NCBI RefSeq assembly: GCF_000829695.1
Contig: NZ_BBNN01000021.1
Coordinates: 156,008 to 220,007, forward strand
Length of the DNA: 64,000 nucleotides
Direction: 5' to 3'
DNA from: Streptomyces sp. NBRC 110035
GTDB lineage: Bacteria; Actinomycetota; Actinomycetes; Streptomycetales; Streptomycetaceae
Part shown: one piece after another, positions 10,151 to 18,945 of the stretch
How positions within the stretch are numbered: the first letter of the stretch is position 1
Layout of the letters: each line of letters begins with the position of its first letter
Translations under genes and position numbers: made by a program
The notes under the pieces: generated by a model
The model's database searches: none
What the model saw: the letters and a program-made list of their open reading frames with translations, nothing else
Told to the model about the DNA's origin: nothing

Positions 10151-11701
10151 GTGTTCGATACTCTCTCCGACCGCCTCAGCCTGACCTTCAAGAACCTCCG
10201 CGGAAAAGGCCGGCTGAGCGAAGCGGACATCGACGCCACGGCGCGCGACATCCGCATCGCCCTCCTCGAAGCGGACGTGGCCCTGCCGGTCGTCCGGGCG
10301 TTCATCAAGAGCGTCAAGGAGAGGGCGCTCGGCGCCGAGGTCTCCAAGGCCCTGAACCCGGCACAGCAGTTCATCAAGATCGTCAACGACGAGCTGGTGG
10401 GCATCCTCGGCGGCGAGACCCGCCGGCTGCGGTTCGCCAAGCAGCCGCCGACCGTGATCATGCTCGCCGGTCTGCAGGGTGCCGGTAAGACCACCCTCGC
10501 GGGCAAGCTCGGACACTGGCTCAAGGAGCAGGGCCACTCGCCGCTCCTGGTCGCCTGTGACCTCCAGCGCCCCAACGCCGTCAACCAGCTCAGTGTCGTC
10601 GCCGAGCGCGCCGGCGTCGCCGTCTACGCGCCCGAGCCGGGCAACGGCGTCGGTGACCCGGTGAAGGTCGCCGAGGACTCCATCGAATTCGCCAAGTCCA
10701 AGGTCCACGACATCGTCGTCGTGGACACCGCCGGCCGCCTGGGCATCGACCAGGAGATGATGCAGCAGGCCGCGGACATCAGGGACGTCGTTCGTCCCGA
10801 CGAGATCCTGTTCGTCGTCGACGCGATGATCGGCCAGGACGCGGTCAACACCGCCGAGGCCTTCCGCGACGGCGTCGGCTTCGACGGCGTGGTGCTCTCC
10901 AAGCTCGACGGTGACGCCCGCGGTGGTGCGGCCCTGTCGATCGCCTCGGTGACCGGCAAGCCGATCATGTTCGCGTCGAACGGCGAGAAGCTCGACGAGT
11001 TCGACGCCTTCCACCCCGACCGGATGGCCTCCCGCATCCTCGACATGGGTGACCTGCTCACCCTGATCGAGCAGGCGGAGAAGACGTTCAGCCAGGACGA
11101 GGCCGAGAAGATGGCCTCCAAGCTGGCGTCGAAGAAGGGCCAGGACTTCACCCTGGACGACTTCCTGGCCCAGATGGAGCAGGTCAGGAAGATGGGCAGC
11201 ATCTCCAAGCTGCTCGGCATGCTGCCCGGCATGGGGCAGATCAAGGACCAGATCAACAACCTCGACGAGCGGGACGTCGACCGCACGGCCGCGATCATCA
11301 AGTCGATGACCCCGGCCGAGCGCCAGGACGCGTCGATCATCAACGGCTCCCGCCGCGCCCGTATCGCCAAGGGGTCCGGCGTCGAGGTCAGCGCCGTGAA
11401 GTCCCTTGTGGAGCGGTTCTTCGAGGCCCGCAAGATGATGTCCCGGATGGCCCAGGGCGGCGGCATGCCGGGGATGCCGGGGATGCCGGGCACGGGCGGC
11501 GGTCCCGGCCGGACGAAGAAGAAGCAGAAGCAGGCCAAGGGCAAGCAGCGCTCGGGCAATCCGATGAAGCGCAAGCAGCAGGAGGAAGAGGAGGCCCAGC
11601 GCCGCGCCGCCGCGGCCGAGGGGGGCAGCGCCTTCGGGCTGCCGCAGCAGGGCGGCAAGGACTTCGAGCTGCCGGACGAGTTCAAGAAGTTCATGGGCTG
11701 A
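10151..11701 (+). CDS. ffh: Signal recognition particle protein Ffh
   Basis: SRP54 homologue (516 aa) that binds signal sequences and 4.5S RNA. N-domain at residues 1-85. G-domain with GLQGAGKTTLAGKL near 106, DTAGR near 191 and LSKLDGDARGG near 249, the counterparts of the FtsY motifs upstream. Methionine-rich M-domain from about 300 (KLLGMLPGMGQIKDQI; RMAQGGGMPGMPGMPG). The C-terminal tail is lysine-rich then glutamine/alanine-rich, longer than in E. coli. GTG 10151 has GAGGA about 11 bases upstream. The open frame back to 10082 runs through hairpins and is rejected. A GATACC at about 10097 could be the -10. Confidence 0.97.
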   Translation: MFDTLSDRLSLTFKNLRGKGRLSEADIDATARDIRIALLEADVALPVVRAFIKSVKERALGAEVSKALNPAQQFIKIVNDELVGILGGETRRLRFAKQPPTVIMLAGLQGAGKTTLAGKLGHWLKEQGHSPLLVACDLQRPNAVNQLSVVAERAGVAVYAPEPGNGVGDPVKVAEDSIEFAKSKVHDIVVVDTAGRLGIDQEMMQQAADIRDVVRPDEILFVVDAMIGQDAVNTAEAFRDGVGFDGVVLSKLDGDARGGAALSIASVTGKPIMFASNGEKLDEFDAFHPDRMASRILDMGDLLTLIEQAEKTFSQDEAEKMASKLASKKGQDFTLDDFLAQMEQVRKMGSISKLLGMLPGMGQIKDQINNLDERDVDRTAAIIKSMTPAERQDASIINGSRRARIAKGSGVEVSAVKSLVERFFEARKMMSRMAQGGGMPGMPGMPGTGGGPGRTKKKQKQAKGKQRSGNPMKRKQQEEEEAQRRAAAAEGGSAFGLPQQGGKDFELPDEFKKFMG

Positions 11702-11734
11702 CGAGCGGTTCGATCCGTCGGGTCGGCCGTGCAG

Positions 11735-11765
11735 CGGGGGCGCCCCTTGCCCGGGGGCGCCCCCG
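11735..11765. terminator. Terminator between ffh and the methyltransferase gene
   Basis: 12-bp perfect stem (11735-11746 with 11754-11765) of G and C around TTGCCCG, between two convergent genes. Confidence 0.85.
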
Positions 11766-11800
11766 TCCCGTATCGGCGTCGGGTGCGTGGAGCCGTGGGG

Positions 11801-12670
11801 TCAGGAGGTGCGGGCGATCAGGTACCGGAAGACGTTCGGCATCCACACGGTCCCGTCCTGCCGCTCGTACGGATGCAGCGCCTCGGCGAGTTCCTTGTCC
11901 ACCTGTACCTGGTCCGTCGCCGTGATCGCGGGGTCGAACAGTCCCGTCGACAGCAGGCCCCGCACGGCACTGTCCATGTCGGCGTATCCGAAGGGGCAGG
12001 CCACCCGTCCCGAGCCGTCCGGCCTGAGGCCCGCCCGCCGGGCGACGTCCTCCAGGTCGTCGCGGTGTGCGGGGCGCCAGGCGCCCGTACCGCGCAGCGG
12101 CTCCGCCAGCCGGGTGGCCACCCGGAGCACGGACGCCGTGGCGCAGCGCTCCGGCGGGCCCCAGCCGGCGAGCACCACGGCCGCTCCGTGACCGGCGAGC
12201 AGGACCGCCTCGGCGAGCTGTTCGCCCAGCCCGTCCGCCTCGCCCGCCAGGCAGCCGATCGGTTCGAAGGCGGTCACCACGGTGTACGCGGGGCCGTCCC
12301 CGCCTGCCGTGTCCGTGCCGGCCGTGTCCCCGGGCGAGCCGTCCACGATCCGGGCGTCCGTGTGCCCACGTGCGTCCCGCCCGGCGGGCAGCAGCCGCTC
12401 GCGCGCGAGGACCAGCCGGTCCGACGAGGTGTCGACGCCGGTGACCGAGGCACCCCGGGAGGCCGCCATCAGCAGGGCGAGCCCGGAACCGCAGCCGAGG
12501 CCGAGCAGCCGCGTCCCGGAGCCCACGTCCAATCGCCCGTAGACGGCCTCGTAGAGCGGTACGAGCATCCTCTCCTGTATCTCGGACCAGTCACGCGCGC
12601 GTGCCCGCCGGTCCACGCGAGGGTCGTGCCCTGTGCGAGGAAGGTGCTGCCGCACGAGCGTAGGTGTCAT
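11801..12670 (-). CDS. SAM-dependent class I methyltransferase
   Basis: 289-residue methyltransferase with a Rossmann fold. The SAM-binding glycine motif LLGLGCGSGLALLMAA lies near residues 55-70, with an acidic end of the next strand (VTGVDTSSDRL). The substrate is unknown; no family-specific motif is visible. ATG 12670 is chosen. A TTG five codons upstream is possible, and neither has a convincing ribosome-binding site. It converges on ffh and is divergent from the SprT-like gene across a 611-base gap. An acidic, Gly/Asp-rich insertion (DGSPGDTAGTDTAGGDG) in the middle is unusual for the fold. Confidence 0.8.
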   Translation of the reverse strand: MTPTLVRQHLPRTGHDPRVDRRARARDWSEIQERMLVPLYEAVYGRLDVGSGTRLLGLGCGSGLALLMAASRGASVTGVDTSSDRLVLARERLLPAGRDARGHTDARIVDGSPGDTAGTDTAGGDGPAYTVVTAFEPIGCLAGEADGLGEQLAEAVLLAGHGAAVVLAGWGPPERCATASVLRVATRLAEPLRGTGAWRPAHRDDLEDVARRAGLRPDGSGRVACPFGYADMDSAVRGLLSTGLFDPAITATDQVQVDKELAEALHPYERQDGTVWMPNVFRYLIARTS

Positions 12671-13281
12671 AGGTGAGCGCCCCAATCAGCCGAGAGTTCC
12701 CGCGCCGCCCCATCGCCTCGCCCCCGTCGTGCGGCGCGCTCGTACTCCCCCCGTCATGCCAGGAAACTCCGCCCACGACCCGGCGTCCAGTGGAACGGGG
12801 CGGCGGCTTGGGAGTCGCTCGTGCCAGTGGCAAGAATTCACATTCCGGTAATCCGGCGGAGACCGGATGGTTCCGGCCAAGGTCCGCAAAACGGTGATCG
12901 CGGACCAGGTCGGAGCAGGCGGCGGCGGGGGAGGGCGGGCCGGTGTCGGATGCCGCCGGCAAAGGGGGTAACGTCGCGACCGTGGCACCCGCCCGGGGAA
13001 GCGGGTCCGGTGCGGGACCGCTCCGTCGCGAGGGCGGCCGAAACGCCCCTTGCGCGCGCGTGGGCCACGGGAGCACCGGCGCGCGGGTACCGCGTACGCG
13101 CCGGGCCGGGGGATCGTGTACGTCAGCCTACGCACCACCTTGAGGTGAGCTGCGAGGCTTCTCCGCAGATCAGCGCACCCGCCCTCGTCGGGACGCATGA
13201 GCGCATACTGACGGGTAAGGGCAAATTATTTGGGATGCCCCGGAATCGGAACACAGAGGCACCCAGGCTCGTTGTCATTAC
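12671..13281. other. 611-base intergenic region without a supported gene
   Basis: Several overlapping frames stay open here but none has consistent GC at third positions or a good start, so I call no gene. The part nearest the SprT-like gene is locally AT-rich (13214-13232, around CAAATTATTTGG) and may hold its promoter. A second lower-GC patch lies at 12832-12850. Confidence 0.5.
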
Positions 13282-13884
13282 GTGAGCACGACACAGACAC
13301 CACCTGTACTCGCCGCAGAACTGGCGCAGGCGTGGGCCGACATTCAGCGGTACCACCCCGAGCTGCCCGATCTTGCCGCGCCCGAGTCCCTGATCGGGGA
13401 GTCGTCGTCCGCGTGCGGTCACGAGCTCTCCTTCGAGCGACTGCTGCACGAGGCAGTCCATGGCGTCGCCGCCGCGCGCGGCGTACGCGACACTTCCCGC
13501 GCCGGTCGCTACCACAACCGCAGATTCCTCGCGATCGCAGAGGAACTGGGTCTGGACCACCCCGACGAGCCGCATCCCAGCAGTGGTTTCTCGCTGGTCT
13601 CCCTCACGCCGGAGGCGAAGCGCCGCTACCGTCCCACGACCGAGCGCCTCCAGCGGGCCCTGAAGGCACACACCGTCGCGACCGCGGGCGACACCGCCCG
13701 CAGCTTCCGCGGTCCGGCGGCGAGGCACGGCTCGTCCGGCGGTGGTGTGCGCGTCAAGGCCGTCTGCGACTGCGGCCGCAACGTGCGCGTCGTCCCGTCG
13801 GTCCTGGCGCAGGCCCCCATCGTCTGCGGCGGCTGCGGCAAGCCGTTCCGGATCCCCGAGGGGGTGGCCGCGGCCGCGAGCTGA
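13282..13884 (+). CDS. SprT-like zinc metalloprotease-type protein
   Basis: 200-residue soluble protein of the SprT/Spartan-like group by motif. HEAVH at residues 56-60 is the zinc-binding HExxH helix. HNRRFLAIAEELGL starting at His78 matches the downstream HGxxF...LG element that supplies the third zinc ligand. A C-terminal four-cysteine zinc ribbon follows (CDCG then CGGCG, about 160-180). Relatives include DNA-protein crosslink proteases, but substrate and activity here are not known. GTG 13282 has no evident ribosome-binding site and might be leaderless. It is a single gene, followed by hairpins and the rpsP leader. Confidence 0.72.
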   Translation: MSTTQTPPVLAAELAQAWADIQRYHPELPDLAAPESLIGESSSACGHELSFERLLHEAVHGVAAARGVRDTSRAGRYHNRRFLAIAEELGLDHPDEPHPSSGFSLVSLTPEAKRRYRPTTERLQRALKAHTVATAGDTARSFRGPAARHGSSGGGVRVKAVCDCGRNVRVVPSVLAQAPIVCGGCGKPFRIPEGVAAAAS

Positions 13885-13930
13885 CAGCAACCCGGCATCT
13901 CGTGGGTGCCGGACGCACGTCAGACGCGCG

Positions 13931-14078
13931 GATGCCGCCCCGGCGGGCGCATCCACGGCAGTCGTGCCGGGCGCCGGCACCCGGCGTGGCGGCACGGCCC
14001 CCGTCGCGCCGGGTGCCGGTGAGGCGTACCCCGGTGCGACGGCCTGCCGTGCCCCGCGGTCCCGGGCGCCCCGCGGGG
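13931..14078 (+). terminator. Hairpin series between the SprT-like gene and rpsP
   Basis: Three hairpins in a row: 13931-13953 (9-bp stem with one bulge), 13964-13980 (7-bp stem, GCG loop) and 14052-14078 (CCCCGCGG/CCGCGGGG). They lie in the 341-base gap 13885-14225 and probably end the upstream transcript and insulate rpsP. Confidence 0.55.
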
Positions 14079-14225
14079 TGTGGCACAATGGCTAGCTGTA
14101 CTCGACAGTCGCACAGGAACCCTCTCTCCTCCGGCTGACGCGTCCATCGGGCACTCGGGTACCGCAACCCCACGCGGCCGTCCCGCCGTGCCCAACCACG
14201 TCAAAATCCAGGAGAACCCACTCCC
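14079..14225 (+). promoter_or_regulatory. rpsP promoter and long leader
   Basis: Directly after the last hairpin lie CACAAT (14084-14089, a possible -10) and the sequence GTACTCGACAGTCGCAC. The leader then runs about 120 bases to GTG 14226. From memory this leader is well conserved among Streptomyces, so it could hold a ribosomal-protein control element. No clear fold was recognised. Confidence 0.4.
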
Positions 14226-14654
14226 GTGGCAGTCAAGATCAAGCTGAAGCGTCTGGGCAAGATCCGTTCGCCTCACTACCGCATCGTCGTCGCCGACTCC
14301 CGTACCCGCCGTGACGGCCGGGCCATCGAGGAGATCGGCAAGTACCACCCGACGTACCACCCGTCGGTGATCGAGGTCGACGGTGAGCGTGTGGCGTACT
14401 GGCTCGGTGTCGGCGCACAGCCGACCGAGCCCGTGCTCGCCATTCTGAAGAAGACCGGCGACTGGCAGAAGTTCAAGGGCGAGCCCGCCCCGGCTCCGCT
14501 GCTGCAGCAGGCCGAGAAGTCCGCCCGCCCGTCGTTCGAGGCGCTCGGCGGCGAGGACGAGGGCAAGGGTGAGGCCATCACCCAGAAGAAGAAGGCTGAG
14601 AAGAAGGACGAGGCTCCGGCCGACTCCTCTTCGTCTGCGTCGACCGAGGCCTGA
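14226..14654 (+). CDS. rpsP: 30S ribosomal protein S16
   Basis: 142 aa. Small-subunit protein needed for 16S rRNA folding. The family start [21 protein letters not shown] and the [12 protein letters not shown] motif are clear. Residues 85-142 form an actinobacterial tail rich in Lys, Glu and Ser that is absent from E. coli S16 (82 aa). GTG 14226 follows AGGAGAA by about nine bases. First gene of the rpsP-khpA-rimM-trmD-rplS operon. Confidence 0.98.
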   Translation: MAVKIKLKRLGKIRSPHYRIVVADSRTRRDGRAIEEIGKYHPTYHPSVIEVDGERVAYWLGVGAQPTEPVLAILKKTGDWQKFKGEPAPAPLLQQAEKSARPSFEALGGEDEGKGEAITQKKKAEKKDEAPADSSSSASTEA

Positions 14655-14656
14655 GC

Positions 14657-14896
14657 ATGCTCGAGGACGCTCTCGAGCACCTCGTGAAGGGCATCGTCGA
14701 CCATCCTGACGATGTGCAGGTCGCCTCGCGCGACCTGCGCCGCGGGCGTGTGCTCGAGGTCCGGGTCCACCCGGACGACCTCGGCAAGGTGATCGGCCGC
14801 AACGGCCGCACCGCACGCGCCCTGCGCACCGTCGTGGGCGCCATCGGCGGCCGCGGTGTCCGGGTCGACCTCGTCGACGTGGACCACGTCCGCTGA
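14657..14896 (+). CDS. khpA: KH-domain RNA-binding protein
   Basis: 79-residue single KH-domain protein (formerly YlqC) with the RNA-binding GxxG loop in VIGRNGRTARALRT. It starts two bases after the rpsP stop. The position between rpsP and rimM is conserved in Gram-positive bacteria. Homologues (KhpA) bind RNA, often as a partner of KhpB/Jag, and influence translation and cell division; the role in Streptomyces is inferred. Confidence 0.93.
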   Translation: MLEDALEHLVKGIVDHPDDVQVASRDLRRGRVLEVRVHPDDLGKVIGRNGRTARALRTVVGAIGGRGVRVDLVDVDHVR

Positions 14897-14977
14897 CGCT
14901 CAGCGCAACCGGCTCGGGCCGGGGAGGGCCCCAGGGCCGTCCCCGGCCCGTCGTCGTACGACAGGAGAACAAGCACA

Positions 14978-15520
14978 GTGCAGCTGGTAGTCGCTCGCAT
15001 CGGCCGTGCCCACGGCATCAAGGGCGAGGTCACCGTCGAGGTCCGCACCGACGAGCCGGAGCTGAGGCTCGGGCCCGGTGCCGTCCTGGCCACCGATCCG
15101 GCCTCCACCGGACCGCTCACCATCGAGACCGGGCGGGTGCACAGCGGCCGCCTCCTGCTGCGCTTCGAGGGCGTCCGTGACCGCACCGGCGCCGAGGCGC
15201 TGCGCAACACCCTCCTCATCGCCGAGGCCGACCCGGACGAGCGGCCCGAGGACGAGGACGAGTACTACGACCACCAGTTGATCGACCTCGACGTCGTCAC
15301 CCGGGACGGACAGCCGGTGGGCCGGATCACCGAGGTCTCCCACCTGCCGACGCAGGACCTCTTCGTGGTGGAGCGGCCCGACGGCAGCGAGGTACTCGTC
15401 CCGTTCGTGGAGCAGATCGTCACCGAGATCGACCTCGAGGAGCAGCGCGCGGTCATCGACCCGCCGCCGGGTCTCATCGACGACCGGGCCGAGATCGCCT
15501 CCTCGCGGGACGAGATGTGA
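14978..15520 (+). CDS. rimM: Ribosome maturation factor RimM
   Basis: 180-residue 16S processing factor that assists assembly of the 30S head around S19. N-terminal barrel starts [21 protein letters not shown]; the C-terminal PRC-barrel carries [17 protein letters not shown] and [12 protein letters not shown]. An acidic linker ([12 protein letters not shown]) joins them. GTG 14978 has AGGAG eleven bases upstream. The stop overlaps trmD by one base (TGATG), implying coupled translation. Confidence 0.96.
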   Translation: MQLVVARIGRAHGIKGEVTVEVRTDEPELRLGPGAVLATDPASTGPLTIETGRVHSGRLLLRFEGVRDRTGAEALRNTLLIAEADPDERPEDEDEYYDHQLIDLDVVTRDGQPVGRITEVSHLPTQDLFVVERPDGSEVLVPFVEQIVTEIDLEEQRAVIDPPPGLIDDRAEIASSRDEM

Positions 15521-16353
15521 TGCGGCTCGACGTCGTCACCATCTTTCCCGAGTACCTCGAACCGCTGAACGTCTCCCTCGTCGGCAAGGCACGCGCACGG
15601 GGACAGCTGGACGTCCAGGTGCACGACCTCCGTTCCTGGGCCCGTGACCGGCACAACACCGTCGACGACACCCCGTACGGCGGCGGCCCCGGAATGGTCA
15701 TGAAGACCGAGCCGTGGGGCGAGGCGCTCGACGAGATCCTGGCGGACGGCTACGAGACCGGCGCGCACGCGCCCGCCCTGATCGTCCCCACCCCCAGCGG
15801 CCGCCCCTTCACCCAGGAACTCGCCGTCCGCCTCTCCGAGCGCCCCTGGCTGATCTTCACACCGGCCCGCTACGAGGGAATCGACCGGCGCGTCGTCGAC
15901 GAGTACGCGACCCGCATACCGGTGTACGAGGTGTCCATCGGCGACTACGTCCTGGCCGGCGGCGAGGCCGCCGTCCTCGTCGTCACCGAGGCCGTGGCCA
16001 GGCTGCTGCCCGGTGTCCTGGGCAACGCCGAGTCCCACCGGGACGACTCCTTCGCCCCGGGCGCCATGGCCAACCTCCTGGAAGGCCCCGTCCACACCAA
16101 GCCGCCGGTCTGGCGCGGCAGGGGGATCCCCGACGTGCTGCTCAGCGGCCACCACGGGAAGATCGCCCGCTGGCGGCGCGACGAGGCCCTGAGCCGCACC
16201 ACGGCCAACCGGCCCGACCTCATCGAGCGCTGCGAGCCCGGGGCCTTCGACAAGAAGGACCGTGAGATGCTCTCCGTCCTGGGCTGGGAGGCGGACCCGG
16301 CAGGGGAGCCGTACGGCAGATTTTGGCGCAGGACCGGCGGCGTGGAACAATAG
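15520..16353 (+). CDS. trmD: tRNA (guanine-N1)-methyltransferase TrmD
   Basis: 277 aa SPOUT enzyme that makes m1G37 in tRNAs to prevent frameshifting. The start [12 protein letters not shown], the tRNA-binding segment YGGGPGMVMK and the knotted SAM site (GDYVLAGGEAA; ARYEGIDRRV) are all present. ATG 15520 is used; the GTG one codon earlier would only add a residue. Confidence 0.97.
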   Translation: MRLDVVTIFPEYLEPLNVSLVGKARARGQLDVQVHDLRSWARDRHNTVDDTPYGGGPGMVMKTEPWGEALDEILADGYETGAHAPALIVPTPSGRPFTQELAVRLSERPWLIFTPARYEGIDRRVVDEYATRIPVYEVSIGDYVLAGGEAAVLVVTEAVARLLPGVLGNAESHRDDSFAPGAMANLLEGPVHTKPPVWRGRGIPDVLLSGHHGKIARWRRDEALSRTTANRPDLIERCEPGAFDKKDREMLSVLGWEADPAGEPYGRFWRRTGGVEQ

Positions 16354-16484
16354 GCCGCTGTTGTGCGTCGTCCGGCGTGCGCCCCTGCCGCAGGGGGACA
16401 TGACGCCCGCTTCGAACCGCACACCCCGATCCCCACTCCTATCGCCGTTGATGACCTGCGGCATCAGCGAAGAAAGCAGACGAA

Positions 16485-16835
16485 ATGTCCCACCTGCTCG
16501 ACTCCGTCGACTCCGCGTCGCTGCGCGACGACGTCCCCGGCTTCCGCCCCGGTGACACCGTCAACGTCCACGTCCGCGTCATCGAGGGCAGCCGCTCCCG
16601 TGTGCAGCAGTTCAAGGGCGTCGTGATCCGCCGCCAGGGTGCCGGCGTGCGCGAGACCTTCACGGTCCGCAAGGTCTCCTTCTCCGTCGGCGTCGAGCGC
16701 ACCTTCCCGGTGCACACCCCGATCGTCGAGAAGATCGAGCTCGTCACCAGGGGCGACGTCCGCCGCGCCAAGCTGTACTACCTGCGTGAGCTGCGCGGCA
16801 AGGCCGCGAAGATCAAGGAGAAGCGCGAGAACTGA
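16485..16835 (+). CDS. rplS: 50S ribosomal protein L19
   Basis: 116 aa large-subunit protein at the intersubunit bridge. Motifs: [28 protein letters not shown] and [20 protein letters not shown]. It lies 131 bases after trmD; that gap has a small CCCCTG/CAGGGG hairpin (16382-16396). End of the rpsP operon; sipW begins 45 bases later on the same strand. Confidence 0.98.
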   Translation: MSHLLDSVDSASLRDDVPGFRPGDTVNVHVRVIEGSRSRVQQFKGVVIRRQGAGVRETFTVRKVSFSVGVERTFPVHTPIVEKIELVTRGDVRRAKLYYLRELRGKAAKIKEKREN

Positions 16836-16880
16836 GCGCTTTTCCGAGGTGAGCGCGGGGCCGGATAACATCTGGCCTCG

Positions 16881-17633
16881 ATGGACACCGAAGCACAGCC
16901 CACGGAGCGCGACCGCTCCTCCCACCCGGCCGGCCCCGAGGACACCTCGGGGGCCCCGGGCCCGGAGGGACGGTCGCGTTCCTCGTGTGCGGGGCACCTC
17001 GCGGGACGGCTTCCCGGGGGACGGATCACCGCGGCCCTGCTCCTCGTGCTGCTGCTCCTGCTGGCGCTCAGCACCTTCGTGGCCCGTCCGTTCCAGATCC
17101 CCAGCGGATCGATGGAGCCCTCGCTGAGGGCCGGAGACCGCGTTCTCGTACTCAAGTTGGCATACCGTTTCGGTGCCGGACCGCAGCGCGGCGACGTGGT
17201 CGTGTTCGACGGCACCGGGTATTTCGGGGACGCCGACTACATCAAGCGCGTTGCCGGGGTGGACGGGGACCACGTGGTCTGCTGCGACAGGGAGGGGAGG
17301 ATCCGGGTGAACGGCCGGTCGGTCGACGAGTCGGGATTCCTGTTCCCCGGCGAGAGCGCCTCCACGGTCCCCTTCGACGTCGTCGTCCCCGAGGGGCGCC
17401 TGTTCGTCCTCGGCGATCACCGCGGAGCCTCCAGCGACTCCCGTGACCGTCTCGGTTCGCCCGGCGGCGGCATGATCCCGGTGAGCAGGGTGATCGGCCG
17501 CGCCGACTGGATCGTCCAGCCCTTCGGCCGTGCCACCCGGCTGCACCGCCCCGACGCCTACGCGCGCGTGCCGGCCCCGGATCCGGCGGCGCAGGCGGAC
17601 GCGGCGCGCCCGGGGGAGGGGATCCATGGGTAA
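16881..17633 (+). CDS. sipW: Type I signal peptidase SipW
   Basis: 250-residue membrane serine/lysine peptidase that removes signal peptides on the outer membrane face. N-terminal polar tail, one hydrophobic helix (residues 49-66), then the catalytic Ser in IPSGSMEPSL near 75 and the Lys in YIKRVAGVDGD near 120, and LGDHRGASSDSRD (box E). No convincing C-terminal membrane segment is seen. Its end overlaps sipX by eight bases. First of four tandem paralogues, as known in S. lividans and S. coelicolor. Confidence 0.93.
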   Translation: MDTEAQPTERDRSSHPAGPEDTSGAPGPEGRSRSSCAGHLAGRLPGGRITAALLLVLLLLLALSTFVARPFQIPSGSMEPSLRAGDRVLVLKLAYRFGAGPQRGDVVVFDGTGYFGDADYIKRVAGVDGDHVVCCDREGRIRVNGRSVDESGFLFPGESASTVPFDVVVPEGRLFVLGDHRGASSDSRDRLGSPGGGMIPVSRVIGRADWIVQPFGRATRLHRPDAYARVPAPDPAAQADAARPGEGIHG

Positions 17634-18945
17634 CCGCGGCAAACCCCGCGGCGTCCCGGCGAGCGCCGCGGACAACCTGCTGCCCACCGGCGCGCGCCGC
17701 GCGGTGAGCGCGGCGAGCGGCCGCAGCCGGGCCGACCGGCGCAAGCTCCAGCGGAAGGTCAAGCGGCGCCGCCGGCAGGGCGCGGTCAAGGAGATACCGC
17801 TGCTCATCGGAGTCGCCCTCCTGATAGCGCTGGTGCTGAAGACGTTCCTCGTCCAGGCCTTCGTCATCCCGTCCGGTTCCATGGAGCAGACCATCCAGGT
17901 CGGCGACCGTGTCCTGGTCGACAAGCTGACCCCGTGGTTCGGCTCCGAGCCGCAGCGCGGGGACGTCGTCGTGTTCAAGGACCCCGGCGGCTGGCTGCAG
18001 GACGAGCAGCCCACTCCCCAGAAGGAGGACCCGGTCGGCATCAAGCAGGTCAAGACCGGGCTCACCTTCATCGGCCTGCTGCCCTCGGAGAACGAGAAGG
18101 ACCTGATCAAGCGGGTCGTGGGGGTCGGCGGTGACCAGGTCCGGTGCTGCGACACGCAGGGACGGGTCACCGTCAACGGCGTGCCCCTGGAGGAGAGCGA
18201 CTACCTCTTCCCCGGGAACGCCCCGTCCACCACGCCGTTCGACGTCACCGTGCCCCAGGGGCGTCTGTGGGTGATGGGCGACCACCGGTCCAACTCCGCC
18301 GACTCCCGAGCCCACCAGGACACCGACTACGGCGGCACCGTCTCCGAGGAACAGGTGGTGGGCCGGGCCGTGGTCATCGCCTGGCCGTTCGGTCACTGGA
18401 ACACGCTGGACGAACCGACGACCTACGCCTCCGTGTCGGACTCGACGACCGGGTCGACCGCCGTCGCCCAGCTGTCGCATAGGGTTGCCCCGGATGATTC
18501 GAACGGAATGATCCAGCTCCCGAGCCCTGCGGAACTCCCGCTCGTTATGGGAGTGGTGGGCCTGCGCCGCGCATGGGGCAGGCGGCGGCACAGAGTGAGG
18601 AGCTGGCGTGGGGGATGTGGCGGTTGGCGCACGGTCCGGAGCCGACGGCGAGGAGCACCGCGGGCGTCCCGCGGAACCCCGCGTCCCGGCCGAGGACGGC
18701 GCCGCGACCTCCGGGAGCGACTCCCCGGCGGCAGGAGAGGGAAGAGTGGCGGACGACCGGTCGGAGCGCGGTGGCCGAGGGCCGGACGAGCCGCCCCGCG
18801 AACAGAGGAAGCCACGTTCCTTCTGGAAGGAGCTGCCCATCCTGGTCGGTATCGCCCTGGTTCTGGCGCTGCTGATCAAGACGTTCCTGCTGCAGGCGTT
18901 CTCCATTCCGTCGGACTCGATGCAGAACACCCTCCAGCAGGGTGA
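17626..18945 (+). CDS. sipX: Type I signal peptidase SipX, with a long overlapping C-terminal extension
   Basis: Signal peptidase with a strongly basic N-terminus (RRKLQRKVKRRRRQG), a hydrophobic anchor, catalytic Ser in IPSGSMEQTI, Lys in DLIKRVVGVGGD and box E MGDHRSNSADSRA. As read, the frame runs to 439 aa and covers the first 338 bases of sipY. From memory SipX is about 320 aa in S. coelicolor, which would end near 18598, where TGA (18596-18598) lies in another frame. The extra 115 residues are Arg/Gly/Pro-rich and look like out-of-frame sipY. Most likely a small indel, real or sequencing, has removed the normal stop. The catalytic domain is intact. Confidence 0.85.
   Translation: MGNRGKPRGVPASAADNLLPTGARRAVSAASGRSRADRRKLQRKVKRRRRQGAVKEIPLLIGVALLIALVLKTFLVQAFVIPSGSMEQTIQVGDRVLVDKLTPWFGSEPQRGDVVVFKDPGGWLQDEQPTPQKEDPVGIKQVKTGLTFIGLLPSENEKDLIKRVVGVGGDQVRCCDTQGRVTVNGVPLEESDYLFPGNAPSTTPFDVTVPQGRLWVMGDHRSNSADSRAHQDTDYGGTVSEEQVVGRAVVIAWPFGHWNTLDEPTTYASVSDSTTGSTAVAQLSHRVAPDDSNGMIQLPSPAELPLVMGVVGLRRAWGRRRHRVRSWRGGCGGWRTVRSRRRGAPRASRGTPRPGRGRRRDLRERLPGGRRGKSGGRPVGARWPRAGRAAPRTEEATFLLEGAAHPGRYRPGSGAADQDVPAAGVLHSVGLDAEHPPAG

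Noticed and set aside
12591..13285. Several overlapping frames in the methyltransferase-SprT gap
   Set aside because: None has consistent third-position GC, a good start or a recognisable domain.
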